A stretch of 64,000 nt of DNA from Hyphomicrobium_B sp001006785 (GTDB lineage Bacteria; Pseudomonadota; Alphaproteobacteria; Rhizobiales; Hyphomicrobiaceae), in contig NZ_CDHO01000001.1 in the NCBI RefSeq assembly GCF_001006785.1, positions 248,001 to 312,000 of the forward strand, written 5' to 3'. Of the stretch, positions 1 through 8,726 are shown piece after piece. The notes beneath the pieces were generated by a model. That model saw only the letters and a list, made by a program, of their open reading frames with translations, was not told the origin of the DNA and did no database searches. The number at the start of each line of letters is the position of its first letter. Position 1 is the first letter of the stretch. Both the position numbers and the translations under genes were made by a program.

Positions 1-609
1 GCCGTGGGACGGCTGGCAAGTACCGGTCTACCGCCGCCGTTCAACGCCGTACTCCAGGCGATCGACGCTAATCCGCAATTGGCGCGCTGGACCGCTGTCA
101 CTGCGCAGCGCAATGCCGAACTCCTTATCGCCCGACTGAAGGCCATTCCGGACCTACGCATTTCAGCCGGCTGGCGGCATTACCAGGACACGAACGACAA
201 CGCGGTGCGACTTGGCGTTTCGATCCCGCTTCCGGTCTTCGACCAAAACACCGGTAACATCATCGCGGCACATGAGACGCTCGCGAAGACAGATGCGGAG
301 CGGGCGATCAACAAGCTGGTGCTGCTCAGCATCGCCGGCCGCGCCTACGATACCCTGACTGGTGCTCTGGCGGAGCTCAAGCTGCTGCGGTCGTCGGTCA
401 TTCCCAACGCCCGCAGCGCCGCCGAGACGATCCTCAGCGGCTACTCGCAGGGTCGCTTCACGCTGCTCGAATTGCTCGACGTTCGGGGATCGCTGCTGCA
501 GGCGCTGCTGCGCGAACAGGAGGCCCAGCAGAATTTCCATATCGCCGTGGCCACAATCGAAGGTCTCGTCGGCAATCCGTTTTCGCTCACGCATCAGAGT
601 TCGCGATGA
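1..609 (+). CDS. czcC: CzcC-type outer-membrane efflux protein, C-terminal part (cut by window edge)
   Basis: The reading frame is open to the first base, so the N-terminus lies outside the window. The visible 200 residues look like the second half of a TolC/OEP-family channel subunit: the stretch IPLPVFDQNTGN, the helical region after it, and GYSQGRFTLLELLDVRGSLLQ are typical of CzcC/CnrC. Such proteins form the outer-membrane exit duct of a tripartite RND pump. The stop codon overlaps the start of the adaptor gene by four bases, so the two are translationally coupled. The product name rests on motif recognition and on the czcB-czcA context. Confidence 0.85.
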   Translation, partial: AVGRLASTGLPPPFNAVLQAIDANPQLARWTAVTAQRNAELLIARLKAIPDLRISAGWRHYQDTNDNAVRLGVSIPLPVFDQNTGNIIAAHETLAKTDAERAINKLVLLSIAGRAYDTLTGALAELKLLRSSVIPNARSAAETILSGYSQGRFTLLELLDVRGSLLQALLREQEAQQNFHIAVATIEGLVGNPFSLTHQSSR

Positions 610-1553
610 TGAAGGCTATTGTCCGCTACTCCGTGTTCATTCTGGTCTCCGCCGCGCTTGCCTACAGCGGCTATCAGATGCTGACGCCCGCAGCGCCGAA
701 ACCAACCCCAACCGAAAAGGCCGAAAAGGAAGAGCACGCCGACAGCGTCACGCTGAGCGATGCCAAGATCGAGACGGCAGGAATCGAGCTTGCGAAAGCA
801 TCGTCCGGCGTGCTGCGCGACAGCCTGTTATTGAACGGAATGGTCCAGCCCAACCAGGAATCGCTGGTGCAGGTCACCCCCCGATTTCCCGGGATCGTTC
901 GCGACGTGCGTAAACGGATCGGCGACGTGGTCCAAAAGGGCGATGTCCTAGCTGTCATCGAGAGCAATCAGAGTCTGACGCTGTATGAATTGAAGGCGTC
1001 GCTCGGCGGTACGGTGATCGATCGACAGACGACCTTGGGCGAGTACGTCTCCGAGCAGAAACCGGCCTTCGTCGTCGCAGACCTATCGAGCGTGTGGGTG
1101 GACTTCTCCGTCTACCGCCGCGACCTGAAGCGGGTCAGCATCGGCGACCAGGTGTTCATCGATCCCGCCGACGGCGGCCCCGCGATTGAGGCCAAGGTTT
1201 CGTATCTGTCGCCGGTCGGCAGCAGCGACACCCAGAGCGCGATTGCCAGAGCTGTGGTGACGAATTCGAAACAGCGGTTGCGTCCCGGGTTGTTCATCAC
1301 GGGCCGGCTGACCCTGTCTGCGAAGCGGGTAAGCGTCGCAGTGAAGTCGTCGGCGCTACAGACCTGGGAGAATCGCACGGTCGTGTTCGTCCGTAACGGA
1401 GGGAAATTCGAAGCGCGGGATGTCGAGGTCGGAGAGCGGGATCCGCAGTTCGTCGAAATCACCTTCGGTGTGCTGGAAGGCGACGTCTATGCCGCGCAGA
1501 ACAGTTTCATCATCAAGGCTGAACTGGGGAAAGGATCGGGAGACAATGACTGA
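606..1553 (+). CDS. czcB: CzcB-type periplasmic adaptor of RND metal efflux pump
   Basis: A 315-residue HlyD/membrane-fusion family protein. It has an N-terminal hydrophobic anchor (about residues 7-22), then an acidic/basic linker, a biotinyl-lipoyl-like half (GIVRDVRKRIGDVVQKGDVLAVIES, about residues 97-121) without a long coiled-coil hairpin, and a beta-barrel part (VWVDFSVYRRDLKRVSIGD). The adaptor bridges the inner-membrane pump CzcA and the outer-membrane channel CzcC. The ATG overlaps the czcC stop (ATGA), and the gene overlaps the following PII-like gene by 8 bases. It lacks the His-rich N-terminal extension of some CzcB proteins, so metal specificity cannot be read from it. Confidence 0.87.
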   Translation: MMKAIVRYSVFILVSAALAYSGYQMLTPAAPKPTPTEKAEKEEHADSVTLSDAKIETAGIELAKASSGVLRDSLLLNGMVQPNQESLVQVTPRFPGIVRDVRKRIGDVVQKGDVLAVIESNQSLTLYELKASLGGTVIDRQTTLGEYVSEQKPAFVVADLSSVWVDFSVYRRDLKRVSIGDQVFIDPADGGPAIEAKVSYLSPVGSSDTQSAIARAVVTNSKQRLRPGLFITGRLTLSAKRVSVAVKSSALQTWENRTVVFVRNGGKFEARDVEVGERDPQFVEITFGVLEGDVYAAQNSFIIKAELGKGSGDND

Positions 1554-1911
1554 TGACGCTGCAATGACGCTGATCACCGCCCTCATCAGGCCGCACATGG
1601 AAGGCCACGTGGTGCGCGCGCTGCATGACTTGCCCGACTTTCCCGGCTTCACTTTCGATGAGGTCCGAGGGCAAGGCCGCGGCCGCGGGCAAGGCGGGAG
1701 CTACGTTTCGGCGGATACCGATCTGACCTATCACCAGTTTCTGGAAATGAAATTGGTCTGTCGGTCCGAGTTAGCGGATCAGATTTGCGAACGCATCGCG
1801 TCGGCTGCCTGGACGGGCAGGAAAGGTGACGGCGTCGTATTCACGACGGCGGTCCATAAATTTGCACGCATCAGGGAAATCGGCAGACACTCGGAAAAGC
1901 ACGATGATTGA
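1546..1911 (+). CDS. PII-like (GlnB superfamily) protein of metal-efflux operons
   Basis: A 121-residue protein. I chose the ATG at 1546 because it overlaps the czcB stop, while the frame's upstream extension is only a shadow of czcB. The pattern ITALIRPHMEGHVVRALHDLPDFPGFTFDEVRGQGRG resembles the PII fold with a T-loop-like segment, and residues near the C-terminus (GDGVVFTTAVHKFARIREI) match the last PII strands. A PII subgroup located beside heavy-metal RND genes (PII-NG) has been described; this gene fits by position and sequence. It probably senses metal, nucleotide or both and modulates the pump, which is inference. It overlaps czcA by 8 bases. The uridylylation tyrosine region of GlnB is not evident. 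Confidence 0.75.
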   Translation: MTDDAAMTLITALIRPHMEGHVVRALHDLPDFPGFTFDEVRGQGRGRGQGGSYVSADTDLTYHQFLEMKLVCRSELADQICERIASAAWTGRKGDGVVFTTAVHKFARIREIGRHSEKHDD

Positions 1912-4900
1912 TGGAATTCTTTCGTTTGCCATCCGTCAGCGATGGCTTGTGATGATCGGCGTGCTGGGCATGGCCGCCTTCGGTGCCTGGAATTTCACGC
2001 GGCTTCCGATCGATGCCGTTCCTGATATCACCAATGTCCAGATCCAGATCAATAGCCGGGCGCTAGGCTACTCGCCGCTGGAAGTCGAACAGCGCATCAC
2101 GTTTCCGGTCGAGACCGCCATGGGCGGGCTTCCGCATCTCGACAGCACTAGATCGCAGTCGCGATATGGCATGAGCCAGGTCACCGTCATCTTCAAGGAT
2201 GGCACCGACATCTACTTCGCCAGACAGTTGGTCAACGAACGGATCCAGCAGGTCAAGGACCAGCTTCCGCCCGGGATCGAAACGGCGATGGGGCCGGTCT
2301 CGACCGGTCTCGGCGAGATCTATCAGTTCACGGTGGAAGCGAAGCCGGATGCCCGCAAAACGAGCGGCGAGCCTTACACGCCGAGCGATTTGCGCACGAT
2401 CGAGGACTGGATCATCAAGCCGCAGTTGCGGAATGTTCCCGGCGTCATCGAGGTGAACACTGTCGGGGGATTCGAGAAACAATTTCACGTATTGCCGGAT
2501 CCCGCGCAACTGATGGCCTACAAGCTCAGCTTCCGCGACGTGATGACGGCGCTGGCGTCGAATAACGCCAACGTCGGCGCTGGCTACATTGAGCGCAACG
2601 GTGAGCAATATCTTGTCCGCACACCCGGGCAGGTCGCAAATATTGAAGAAATCAAGGACATCGTGATCGGATCGCGAAACGGCGTCCCGGTTCGGGTTTC
2701 GGATGTCGCCGACGTCACGGAAGGCAAGGATTTGCGCACCGGCGCAGCCACAGTGAACGGCAAGGAGGTTGTGCTTGGAACTGCCATGCTGCTGATCGGC
2801 GAAAACAGCCGAACGGTGGCGCAGCGCGTGGCGGTCAAGCTCAAGCAAATCGGACGCTCTCTGCCGGATGGCGTCGTTGCACGAACCGTCTACGATCGAA
2901 CGCGGTTGGTCGAAGCCACCGTTGCAACCGTCGAGAAAAATCTCGTCGAAGGCGCGCTTCTTGTAATCGTGATTCTGTTCATGATCCTGGGGAATTTTAG
3001 AGCCGCCATTGCGACCGCGTTCGTCATTCCGCTTTCCATGCTCTTCACCATCACCGGCATGGTGGAAAACAAAGTCAGCGCCAATCTGATGAGTCTCGGA
3101 GCCATCGATTTCGGCATCATCATCGATGGTGCTGTCATCATCGTCGAGAACTGTTTGCGCCTGCTGGCGACAGAACAGCACCGGTTGGGGCGCGTTCTCG
3201 ACCGCCAGGAACGCTTCGAGACGATCCTGGCGGCATCCCGGGAAGTCATCGGCCCAAGTCTCTTCGGAACGCTGATCATCGGTGTGGTGTACATCCCGAT
3301 CCTGACGCTCACCGGTGTCGAGGGGAAGATGTTTACGCCGATGGCTTTGACAGTGCTGATGGCGCTCACCGGCGCCAGCATCCTCTCTCTGACGTTTGTC
3401 CCGGCAGCCGTTGCCCTCCTCGTCACCGGCAAGGTTTCCGAACATGAGAATTTCTTCATGCGTGGAGCGCGTCGGATCTATACGCCGCTGCTTGCCGCTT
3501 CCATCCGCAACAGGTTCGGCGTCGCTGCCATCGCTGCACTGTTGATCGTTGTCTGCGGAATCGCCGCTTCGCGGATGGGGGGTGAATTCATTCCAAGTCT
3601 CGATGAAGGCGATGTGTCCATGGAGGTGGTGCGAATCCCAGGGACGAGCTTGACGCAGTCGGTTGAGATGCAGGCGATGCTCGAGCGGCGGCTGCTTAAG
3701 CTGCCCGAAGTCAAGGAGGTGTTCGCGCGCACCGGCACGGCGGAGGTTGCGACCGACCTGATGCCGCCGTCAACATCGGACTGCTACGTGATGCTGAAGC
3801 CACGGAAGGACTGGCCTAATCCAGAAAAATCGAAGGCGGCTGTGGTTTCGGAAATTCAGCAGGCCGCCGAAGATGTTCCCGGAAGCGTCTATGGGATTTC
3901 GCAGCCGATCCAGCAACGCATGAACGAACTGATATCCGGCGTCAAAAGCGACGTCGGGGTCAAGATATTCGGAGACGATCTCGAAATATTGGTCCAGTCT
4001 GCGGCACGGGTGCAGGCCGTTTTGCAGACGATTCAGGGAGCAGCGGACGTAAAGACCGAACAGGCCGCGGGTCTTCCGGTTCTCACGGTCAAGCTCAACC
4101 GTCAGGCCTTGTCGCGCTACGGAATCAGCGTCGGTGATGTCCAAAACCTGGTCGAAATCGCCGTCGGAGGAAAGAGCTCCGGGCTGGTCTTCGAGGGCGA
4201 CCGCCGCTTCAGCATTGTCGTCAGGCTTCCGGAGCATTTGCGCGCGGATATTCAGGCTATCAGGTCGTTACCGATACCGCTACCACCCCTTGAGAACCAA
4301 TCCAAGGCGGTGCCTGCAGTGTGGGGCCACTCGCCACTTGCCCAAATCCGTTACGTGCCGTTGTCGGAGCTCGCGCAAATCGATCTCGCGCCCGGTCCCA
4401 ATCAGATCAGTCGCGAAGACGGCAAGCGGCGGATCGTCGTGACCTCGAACGTCAGAGGCCGCGACCTCGGGTCGTTCGTCGCGGACGCTCAGCGTCAAGT
4501 CGAGCAAAAGGTGAAGCTGCCCGCGGGTTACTGGATTGGCTGGGGCGGCCAATTTGAACAGTTGGTTTCGGCCACGCAGAGGCTAACGATAGTGGTACCG
4601 ATCGCGTTGGCGCTGATCTTCCTGTTGCTCTTCATCAGCCTTGGCTCGATGCCCGACGCGCTGCTGGTGTTCAGCGGCGTACCGCTGGCCCTTACCGGAG
4701 GCATCGTGGCCCTCTTGCTCAGAGGCATTCCGCTGTCGATCAGCGCGGGCATCGGCTTTATCGCTCTATCGGGCGTCGCGGTGCTCAACGGCCTCGTTAT
4801 CATCACGTTCATAGAGCGCCTCCGCAGGGAGGGACACGCCCTTGTGGATGCGGTCCGCGAGGGCGCGCTGACCCGGCTGAGGCCCGTCCTGATGACTGCG

Positions 4901-5113
4901 CTCGTTGCTTCCCTCGGGTTCGTGCCGATGGCGATCGCGACCGGCGCCGGTGCGGAGGTGCAGCGGCCGCTAGCCACGGTCGTCATCGGAGGAATCATCT
5001 CGTCAACCATTCTTACGCTGCTTGTGCTGCCTGCTCTCTATGTCCTGTTCCGGCGCGAGGACATCGAGAGCGGTGAATTGAAAACGCCGGAACCGAACGG
5101 AGTGAAATCATGA
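1904..5113 (+). CDS. czcA: CzcA-type heavy-metal RND efflux pump
   Basis: A 1069-residue inner-membrane pump of normal length for heavy-metal-efflux RND proteins. The start MIDGILSFAIRQRW at 1904 is chosen because it gives the canonical first transmembrane helix. Transmembrane segment 4 contains AIDFGIIIDGAVIIVEN, whose Asp/Glu residues form the proton relay of CzcA-type pumps. Two six-helix blocks flank large periplasmic loops (FTRLPIDAVPDITNVQIQ; GGEFIPSLDEGDVSMEVVRIPGTS). This form of the motif is typical of Zn/Co/Cd or Ni/Co exporters rather than Cu/Ag pumps; the exact metal is not deducible. The gene overlaps both neighbours (PII gene by 8 bases, next gene by 4). Confidence 0.93.
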   Translation: MIDGILSFAIRQRWLVMIGVLGMAAFGAWNFTRLPIDAVPDITNVQIQINSRALGYSPLEVEQRITFPVETAMGGLPHLDSTRSQSRYGMSQVTVIFKDGTDIYFARQLVNERIQQVKDQLPPGIETAMGPVSTGLGEIYQFTVEAKPDARKTSGEPYTPSDLRTIEDWIIKPQLRNVPGVIEVNTVGGFEKQFHVLPDPAQLMAYKLSFRDVMTALASNNANVGAGYIERNGEQYLVRTPGQVANIEEIKDIVIGSRNGVPVRVSDVADVTEGKDLRTGAATVNGKEVVLGTAMLLIGENSRTVAQRVAVKLKQIGRSLPDGVVARTVYDRTRLVEATVATVEKNLVEGALLVIVILFMILGNFRAAIATAFVIPLSMLFTITGMVENKVSANLMSLGAIDFGIIIDGAVIIVENCLRLLATEQHRLGRVLDRQERFETILAASREVIGPSLFGTLIIGVVYIPILTLTGVEGKMFTPMALTVLMALTGASILSLTFVPAAVALLVTGKVSEHENFFMRGARRIYTPLLAASIRNRFGVAAIAALLIVVCGIAASRMGGEFIPSLDEGDVSMEVVRIPGTSLTQSVEMQAMLERRLLKLPEVKEVFARTGTAEVATDLMPPSTSDCYVMLKPRKDWPNPEKSKAAVVSEIQQAAEDVPGSVYGISQPIQQRMNELISGVKSDVGVKIFGDDLEILVQSAARVQAVLQTIQGAADVKTEQAAGLPVLTVKLNRQALSRYGISVGDVQNLVEIAVGGKSSGLVFEGDRRFSIVVRLPEHLRADIQAIRSLPIPLPPLENQSKAVPAVWGHSPLAQIRYVPLSELAQIDLAPGPNQISREDGKRRIVVTSNVRGRDLGSFVADAQRQVEQKVKLPAGYWIGWGGQFEQLVSATQRLTIVVPIALALIFLLLFISLGSMPDALLVFSGVPLALTGGIVALLLRGIPLSISAGIGFIALSGVAVLNGLVIITFIERLRREGHALVDAVREGALTRLRPVLMTALVASLGFVPMAIATGAGAEVQRPLATVVIGGIISSTILTLLVLPALYVLFRREDIESGELKTPEPNGVKS

Positions 5114-5481
5114 AATACGTTTTGCTGCTTGTCGCCGCTTTGACGTTTGCCGCCCCGGTTTGCGCCGAAGAATACGAAAAAGGACCAAACGGCGGCCTCA
5201 TGCTCGACGTCGCCGGCATTGACGCTGAGCTTCTTACCGCCGGGAATACCGTCACCATCAACGTCTTCGTCCCAAACACCCCAAAGCCGGTTTCTACAAA
5301 GGGCTTTACTGCGGCAGTGCTTATTGCGGGCGGTAGCGGACGGGAGACGATCACGCTCGCTCCCCAGGGCGAAAATTCGTTGAAGGGAGACGCGAAGAAC
5401 GCGATAGCTGCGGGCGCGACTATCACATTGACGATCAAGACCGCAGACGGAAAATCCGGCCAGGCCAAATTCAAAAAATAG
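5110..5481 (+). CDS. small periplasmic protein of the metal-efflux operon
   Basis: A 123-residue protein with a clear Sec signal peptide (MKYVLLLVAALTFAAPVCA, cleavage expected near residue 19-20) and a beta-rich mature part. The segment EKGPNGGLMLDVAGIDAELL resembles the short 'GG...G...E' strand pattern found in metal-efflux accessory and adaptor domains. The ATG overlaps the czcA stop by four bases and has a GGAG ribosome site. It probably acts as a periplasmic accessory of the pump. I do not recognise a named family; CzcE-like is possible but unproven, and there is no His/Met/Cys cluster that would indicate metal binding. Confidence 0.6.
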   Translation: MKYVLLLVAALTFAAPVCAEEYEKGPNGGLMLDVAGIDAELLTAGNTVTINVFVPNTPKPVSTKGFTAAVLIAGGSGRETITLAPQGENSLKGDAKNAIAAGATITLTIKTADGKSGQAKFKK

Positions 5482-5518
5482 AAACGCCGATCGTGACCCG
5501 AATCCCTTGGTGGATCGA

Positions 5519-5974
5519 ATGGTGATTGGAAACGCAGCATCGTGCCGCCGCATCCGCAATGCGACCAAATTCGTCCGGTTCGCCGGCGGGAGCGTTGGCC
5601 GCTTGTTTGGTCTACTGACCCTGTCTTCGCTTGCCTTGCTTGCAGCCGACGCAGGGCGGGACCTGCGGGCGGAAGCGCCAAAGGCAAAGATTGTCGGCTT
5701 GGGCGCTGCGACATGCCGCCAGTTCAACGATGACGTCAGATCGAATCCGTTGGTTCGGAGAGACTATCTGGCGTGGGCTCAAGGCTACATGAGCGGAATC
5801 ATCCTGAGCAGGCCTCCCGGCGTCGATGAGGGGTTGGATCTTAATCCCGCAACCTTCGGCCTCGTCAATCAACTTCAGTTTCTGGAAGATCATTGCGCGA
5901 AAAACACGTTGCTGGATTTTTCCGATGCCGTCGAAGCCCTCTACAAGCGGCTGCGTCAGGAGGGCAAGACGTGA
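5519..5974 (+). CDS. small exported protein, function unknown, in metal operon
   Basis: About 151 residues from the ATG at 5519; an in-frame TTG lies 12 bases upstream, and the true start is unsure because the ribosome site is weak. A hydrophobic stretch (about residues 28-42, LFGLLTLSSLALLAADA) follows a basic segment, so the protein is probably exported or anchored. The mature part has conserved-looking helices (TCRQFNDDVRSNPLVRRDYLAWAQGYMSG...LEDHCAKN) with two cysteines that could form a disulfide. It overlaps the next gene's GTG start by four bases. Its place in the efflux operon suggests a periplasmic metal-stress role, which is inference only. Confidence 0.6.
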   Translation: MVIGNAASCRRIRNATKFVRFAGGSVGRLFGLLTLSSLALLAADAGRDLRAEAPKAKIVGLGAATCRQFNDDVRSNPLVRRDYLAWAQGYMSGIILSRPPGVDEGLDLNPATFGLVNQLQFLEDHCAKNTLLDFSDAVEALYKRLRQEGKT

Positions 5975-6306
5975 ATACTGTCATGCTGTTATCGGCGGCG
6001 CGCGCCCGCATACAAGGGATGGGGCGTAAACTTACCATAGCCAGGGCCGCAGCTATCTTCTCAACGGCCGTGTCGGCCCAGACGATTCCGACCCAAGGCC
6101 AAGTGACCAAAATCGATCAAGGCCAGAACAAGGTGACGCTCAAGCACGGGCCGATCGAGAATCTGGATATGGATGGCATGGCCATGGTGTTCGTTGCCGC
6201 CGCCCCGGCAATGCTGAAGGCGGTGAAGGTCAGAGACGAGGTGAAGTTCGAGGCGGAAGGGGTCAACGGTCGTCTCACTGTCACGAAAAGAGAAAGGGCA
6301 AAATGA
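5971..6306 (+). CDS. CusF-like periplasmic copper/silver-binding protein
   Basis: A 111-residue protein from a GTG at 5971 with a strong AGGAGGG site seven bases upstream; a later ATG at 5983 is an alternative. An N-terminal export signal ends near AVSAQ. The mature domain is the CusF/SilF OB-like fold: GQVTKIDQGQNKVTLKHGP, then LDMDGMAMVF, then VRDEVKFEAEGVNGRLTVT. The His and the two Met residues (KHG...MAM) match CusF metal ligands, while the Trp that caps the copper in E. coli CusF is replaced by Met. It would hand monovalent metal to an efflux pump; its presence beside a Zn/Co-type CzcA hints at broader specificity. Confidence 0.78.
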   Translation: MNTVMLLSAARARIQGMGRKLTIARAAAIFSTAVSAQTIPTQGQVTKIDQGQNKVTLKHGPIENLDMDGMAMVFVAAAPAMLKAVKVRDEVKFEAEGVNGRLTVTKRERAK

Positions 6307-7268
6307 CAGCGTCCCGTGCAGGGAGTGCTGTTGCCGGCTCCCTGCGCGGAGATTGCGCGAATGGCACACGGATTTCTGCGATCGAACTTCGACACCTGCG
6401 CTATTTTGTAGCGGCGGTCGAGCATGGCAGCTTCCGCAAGGCCAGTGCTGCGCTTCGCGTCCAGGAATCGGCAATCAGCCGCCGCATTCGCGACCTTGAG
6501 GGGCATCTCGGCGTCGCCGTTTTCCAGCGATGCAGTTGGGGCGTTGAGCTCACAAGCGCCGGTGAGCGCTTTTTGCCGCGAGCGAAACGCGCGCTTCGCC
6601 ATGTTCAGGAGGGAGCTGGAGACGCCGCCGTCGTCGCGCACGGGCGAGAAGGAAGGATCAGAACTGGCATTTTCTCCTCGATAGCCTCCGGCTTTCTACG
6701 CGAACTTCTGGATGCTTTCGCGAAGGTGCATCCTGGGGTCTATGTCGAACTGATCGACGGAAATCCTTCCGAACATATCGCGGCAATTCGACAGCTTCGG
6801 CTGGACGTGGCCTTCATTACCGGAACAATCCATTGGTCGGAATGCGAGACTGAGCAGCTCTGGTCTGAGCGTGTGTTTCTGGTGCTGCCGAGTGGACATC
6901 CTCTCTGCAAACATGACGAATTGGATTGGGTGGATCTGTTGGGAGAAAAGTTCATCGTCAGCGACAGGGCGCCCGGCGAGGAGATCCGCGACTATCTGGT
7001 CCAGCACCTTGCGGACCTGGGCCAGCATCCGGAAATCAATGCGCAATTCGTCGGGCGGGATAGTATTCTGGCATTCGTCTCCCCCGAGCGAGGATTGACG
7101 CTGACCAGCGAGGCGACGACCGCGATGCAGATTCCGGGGATCAGCTATCGGCCGATGCGCAACGAAATCCTGCCGTTCAGCGTTGTGTGGTCGCCGATGA
7201 ACAACAATCCCGCTGCCGACCGGCTGTTGAACCTCGCGCGTTTGATGGCCTCAAAGATTCGGACATAG
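6303..7268 (+). CDS. LysR-family transcriptional regulator
   Basis: A 321-residue LysR protein. The winged helix-turn-helix starts at IELRHLRYFVAAVEHGSFRKASAALRVQESAISRRIRDLEGHLG (about residues 23-66), followed by a periplasmic-binding-like effector domain (LIDGNPSEHIAAIRQLRLDVAFITG; FIVSDRAPGEEIRDYL). An N-terminal extension of about 20 residues precedes the domain; a later start is possible, but the first ATG overlaps the CusF-like stop by four bases, as at the other junctions of this operon. It is therefore the last cistron of the metal operon rather than a divergent regulator, which is unusual for LysR. The ligand is unknown. Confidence 0.82.
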   Translation: MTASRAGSAVAGSLRGDCANGTRISAIELRHLRYFVAAVEHGSFRKASAALRVQESAISRRIRDLEGHLGVAVFQRCSWGVELTSAGERFLPRAKRALRHVQEGAGDAAVVAHGREGRIRTGIFSSIASGFLRELLDAFAKVHPGVYVELIDGNPSEHIAAIRQLRLDVAFITGTIHWSECETEQLWSERVFLVLPSGHPLCKHDELDWVDLLGEKFIVSDRAPGEEIRDYLVQHLADLGQHPEINAQFVGRDSILAFVSPERGLTLTSEATTAMQIPGISYRPMRNEILPFSVVWSPMNNNPAADRLLNLARLMASKIRT

Positions 7269-7342
7269 AACCCGCTCCGATGACAATACGATTGGGGGAG
7301 CGAGAGCGGTCGAGGGGGAAGGAAATCCGGCGCCAGTGCAGG

Positions 7343-7570
7343 TCAAAGCTTCGCGGAACCGGAGATGCGCCGCGCCTTCGCGAATCCGCGATCCGTGGCG
7401 ATGAAGCGCTCCAGCATCGGCACGATCAGCTTGGCGGGTTCGATCGGCGTCGCGCCTTCGGCCAGCAGACGACCATATTCCAAGAGATCGCGATGCAAGG
7501 CCGCCGGCAGTTCCAGTGCGATCTTCACCGGTCTGTCGTCGGCGATGGGGCCGAGTTTTAGTTTGGTCAT
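7343..7570 (-). CDS. DUF2274 protein at the end of the trb operon
   Basis: A 75-residue protein of the DUF2274 family, regularly found directly after trbI in Trb-type conjugation clusters of proteobacterial ICEs. The first part (KIALELPAALHRDLLEYGRLL) looks like a ribbon-helix-helix or short helical regulator; the rest is helical (PAKLIVPMLERFIATDRGFAKARR). It starts four bases after the trbI stop and closes the trb transcription unit; a 74-base gap separates it from the convergent LysR gene. The role is unknown; small DNA-binding or stabilising function is a guess. Confidence 0.75.
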   Translation of the reverse strand: MTKLKLGPIADDRPVKIALELPAALHRDLLEYGRLLAEGATPIEPAKLIVPMLERFIATDRGFAKARRISGSAKL

Positions 7571-7574
7571 GGGA

Positions 7575-8726
7575 TTATCCTCTGTATGCCTCGAGTATCA
7601 AATCTCTCGTCACTACAATCCTGACCGGGAATCCCGGCCGGATGGTCAGCGTCGGCGCGACATTGAGCTGACGGCGGACGATCTGCTGGCCAGCGTCATT
7701 GATGGTGTTCTGCCCGCCGCTGCGGATTGCGCGCAGCAGCCGGTTCTCGTCGCTGATGGCGAGTTCGGAGCCAACCGCGAGCAAAGTGGAGAGGCCGGCA
7801 GCCTTGGCGAGATCCCACCAGTGGTAATCGACGCCATCTTCAAGCCCGGCATAGCCTTGCGTGTCGGCGCCGGGCTGGCGCTCCAGCACGATGGAGCGAC
7901 CGTTCGGCATGATGATGCGGTTCCAGACGAGCAGCACACGGCGCTGCCCGAACTGCACGTTGTTGTCATATTGGCCGATCATGCGGGCGCCCTGCGGCAC
8001 GAGCAGGATGCGGCCCGTGGGACTGTCATAGATGTTCTCGGTCACCTGCGCGGTGATCTGACCTGGCAAATCGGAACGGATGCCGGTGATGAGCGCGGCC
8101 GGAATGACGGCGCCGGCCTGGAGCACGAATGGCGAAGCTGGCGCCATGACGCGATCCGACGAGGTCGTGCGGCGATCGACGGGCGCGTTCAGGAATGCGA
8201 GTTGCTTGTCCTGCGCCGTCTGCTGACCGGGCAGCCCTGACAGGCCCGGCATGTCGAAGCCGGCAAAGCCCGGCGTTGGTGTTCCGGCCGCGGCCGGCGA
8301 ACCTGCCCGCGACTGGAAGAACACGGTGCTGGTGCGGGCGGCTTCCTCCTCGGCGCGACGGCGTTGCTCGGTCTCGTCGACGGCGGGCGCCGGAACGACA
8401 GGCGGCACGACGGGTTGGCCTGCATTCTGTGCGGACAGGATCGGCCGACCGAGATCGCCCGGCAGCGGCGGCCCGAGAACGGGGCCAGTATAGTCGCGCG
8501 GCAGGCCGGCGAGACCATCGGCGGGCTGCCGGTTGCCGGTCGAATACAGCTCCTCGCCCTCCTTTCCGGCATTGCGGGTCTGGAGGGCGTAGATCAGCGA
8601 TCCGCCGATGCCGACCAGGGCAACGGCCGCGACGCTGGCGAGCACCTTGCGCGACAGGCGGGTGACGCGCGGCGGCTCGGCACGAAGACGCATCGGGGCA
8701 GCGGTATTGGTTGAATTGTCGCTCAT
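7575..8726 (-). CDS. trbI: TrbI/VirB10-family conjugation protein
   Basis: 383 residues. A cytosolic N-terminus is followed by one transmembrane helix (KVLASVAAVALVGIGGSLIYAL, about residues 27-48), a Pro-rich periplasmic linker (about 70-115), and a C-terminal VirB10 beta-barrel domain (SPFVLQAGAVIPAALITGIRSDLPGQITAQVTENIYDS... LLVPQGARMIGQYDN). VirB10 proteins span both membranes and gate the type IV secretion channel. The start shares one base with the trbG stop. Length and domain order are normal. Confidence 0.93.
   Translation of the reverse strand: MSDNSTNTAAPMRLRAEPPRVTRLSRKVLASVAAVALVGIGGSLIYALQTRNAGKEGEELYSTGNRQPADGLAGLPRDYTGPVLGPPLPGDLGRPILSAQNAGQPVVPPVVPAPAVDETEQRRRAEEEAARTSTVFFQSRAGSPAAAGTPTPGFAGFDMPGLSGLPGQQTAQDKQLAFLNAPVDRRTTSSDRVMAPASPFVLQAGAVIPAALITGIRSDLPGQITAQVTENIYDSPTGRILLVPQGARMIGQYDNNVQFGQRRVLLVWNRIIMPNGRSIVLERQPGADTQGYAGLEDGVDYHWWDLAKAAGLSTLLAVGSELAISDENRLLRAIRSGGQNTINDAGQQIVRRQLNVAPTLTIRPGFPVRIVVTRDLILEAYRG

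Noticed and set aside
2063..3445. 460-residue open frame antisense to czcA
   Set aside because: It is a third-codon-position shadow of a well-recognised gene in GC-rich DNA; composition is His/Asp/Arg-rich, and there is no ribosome site or family motif.
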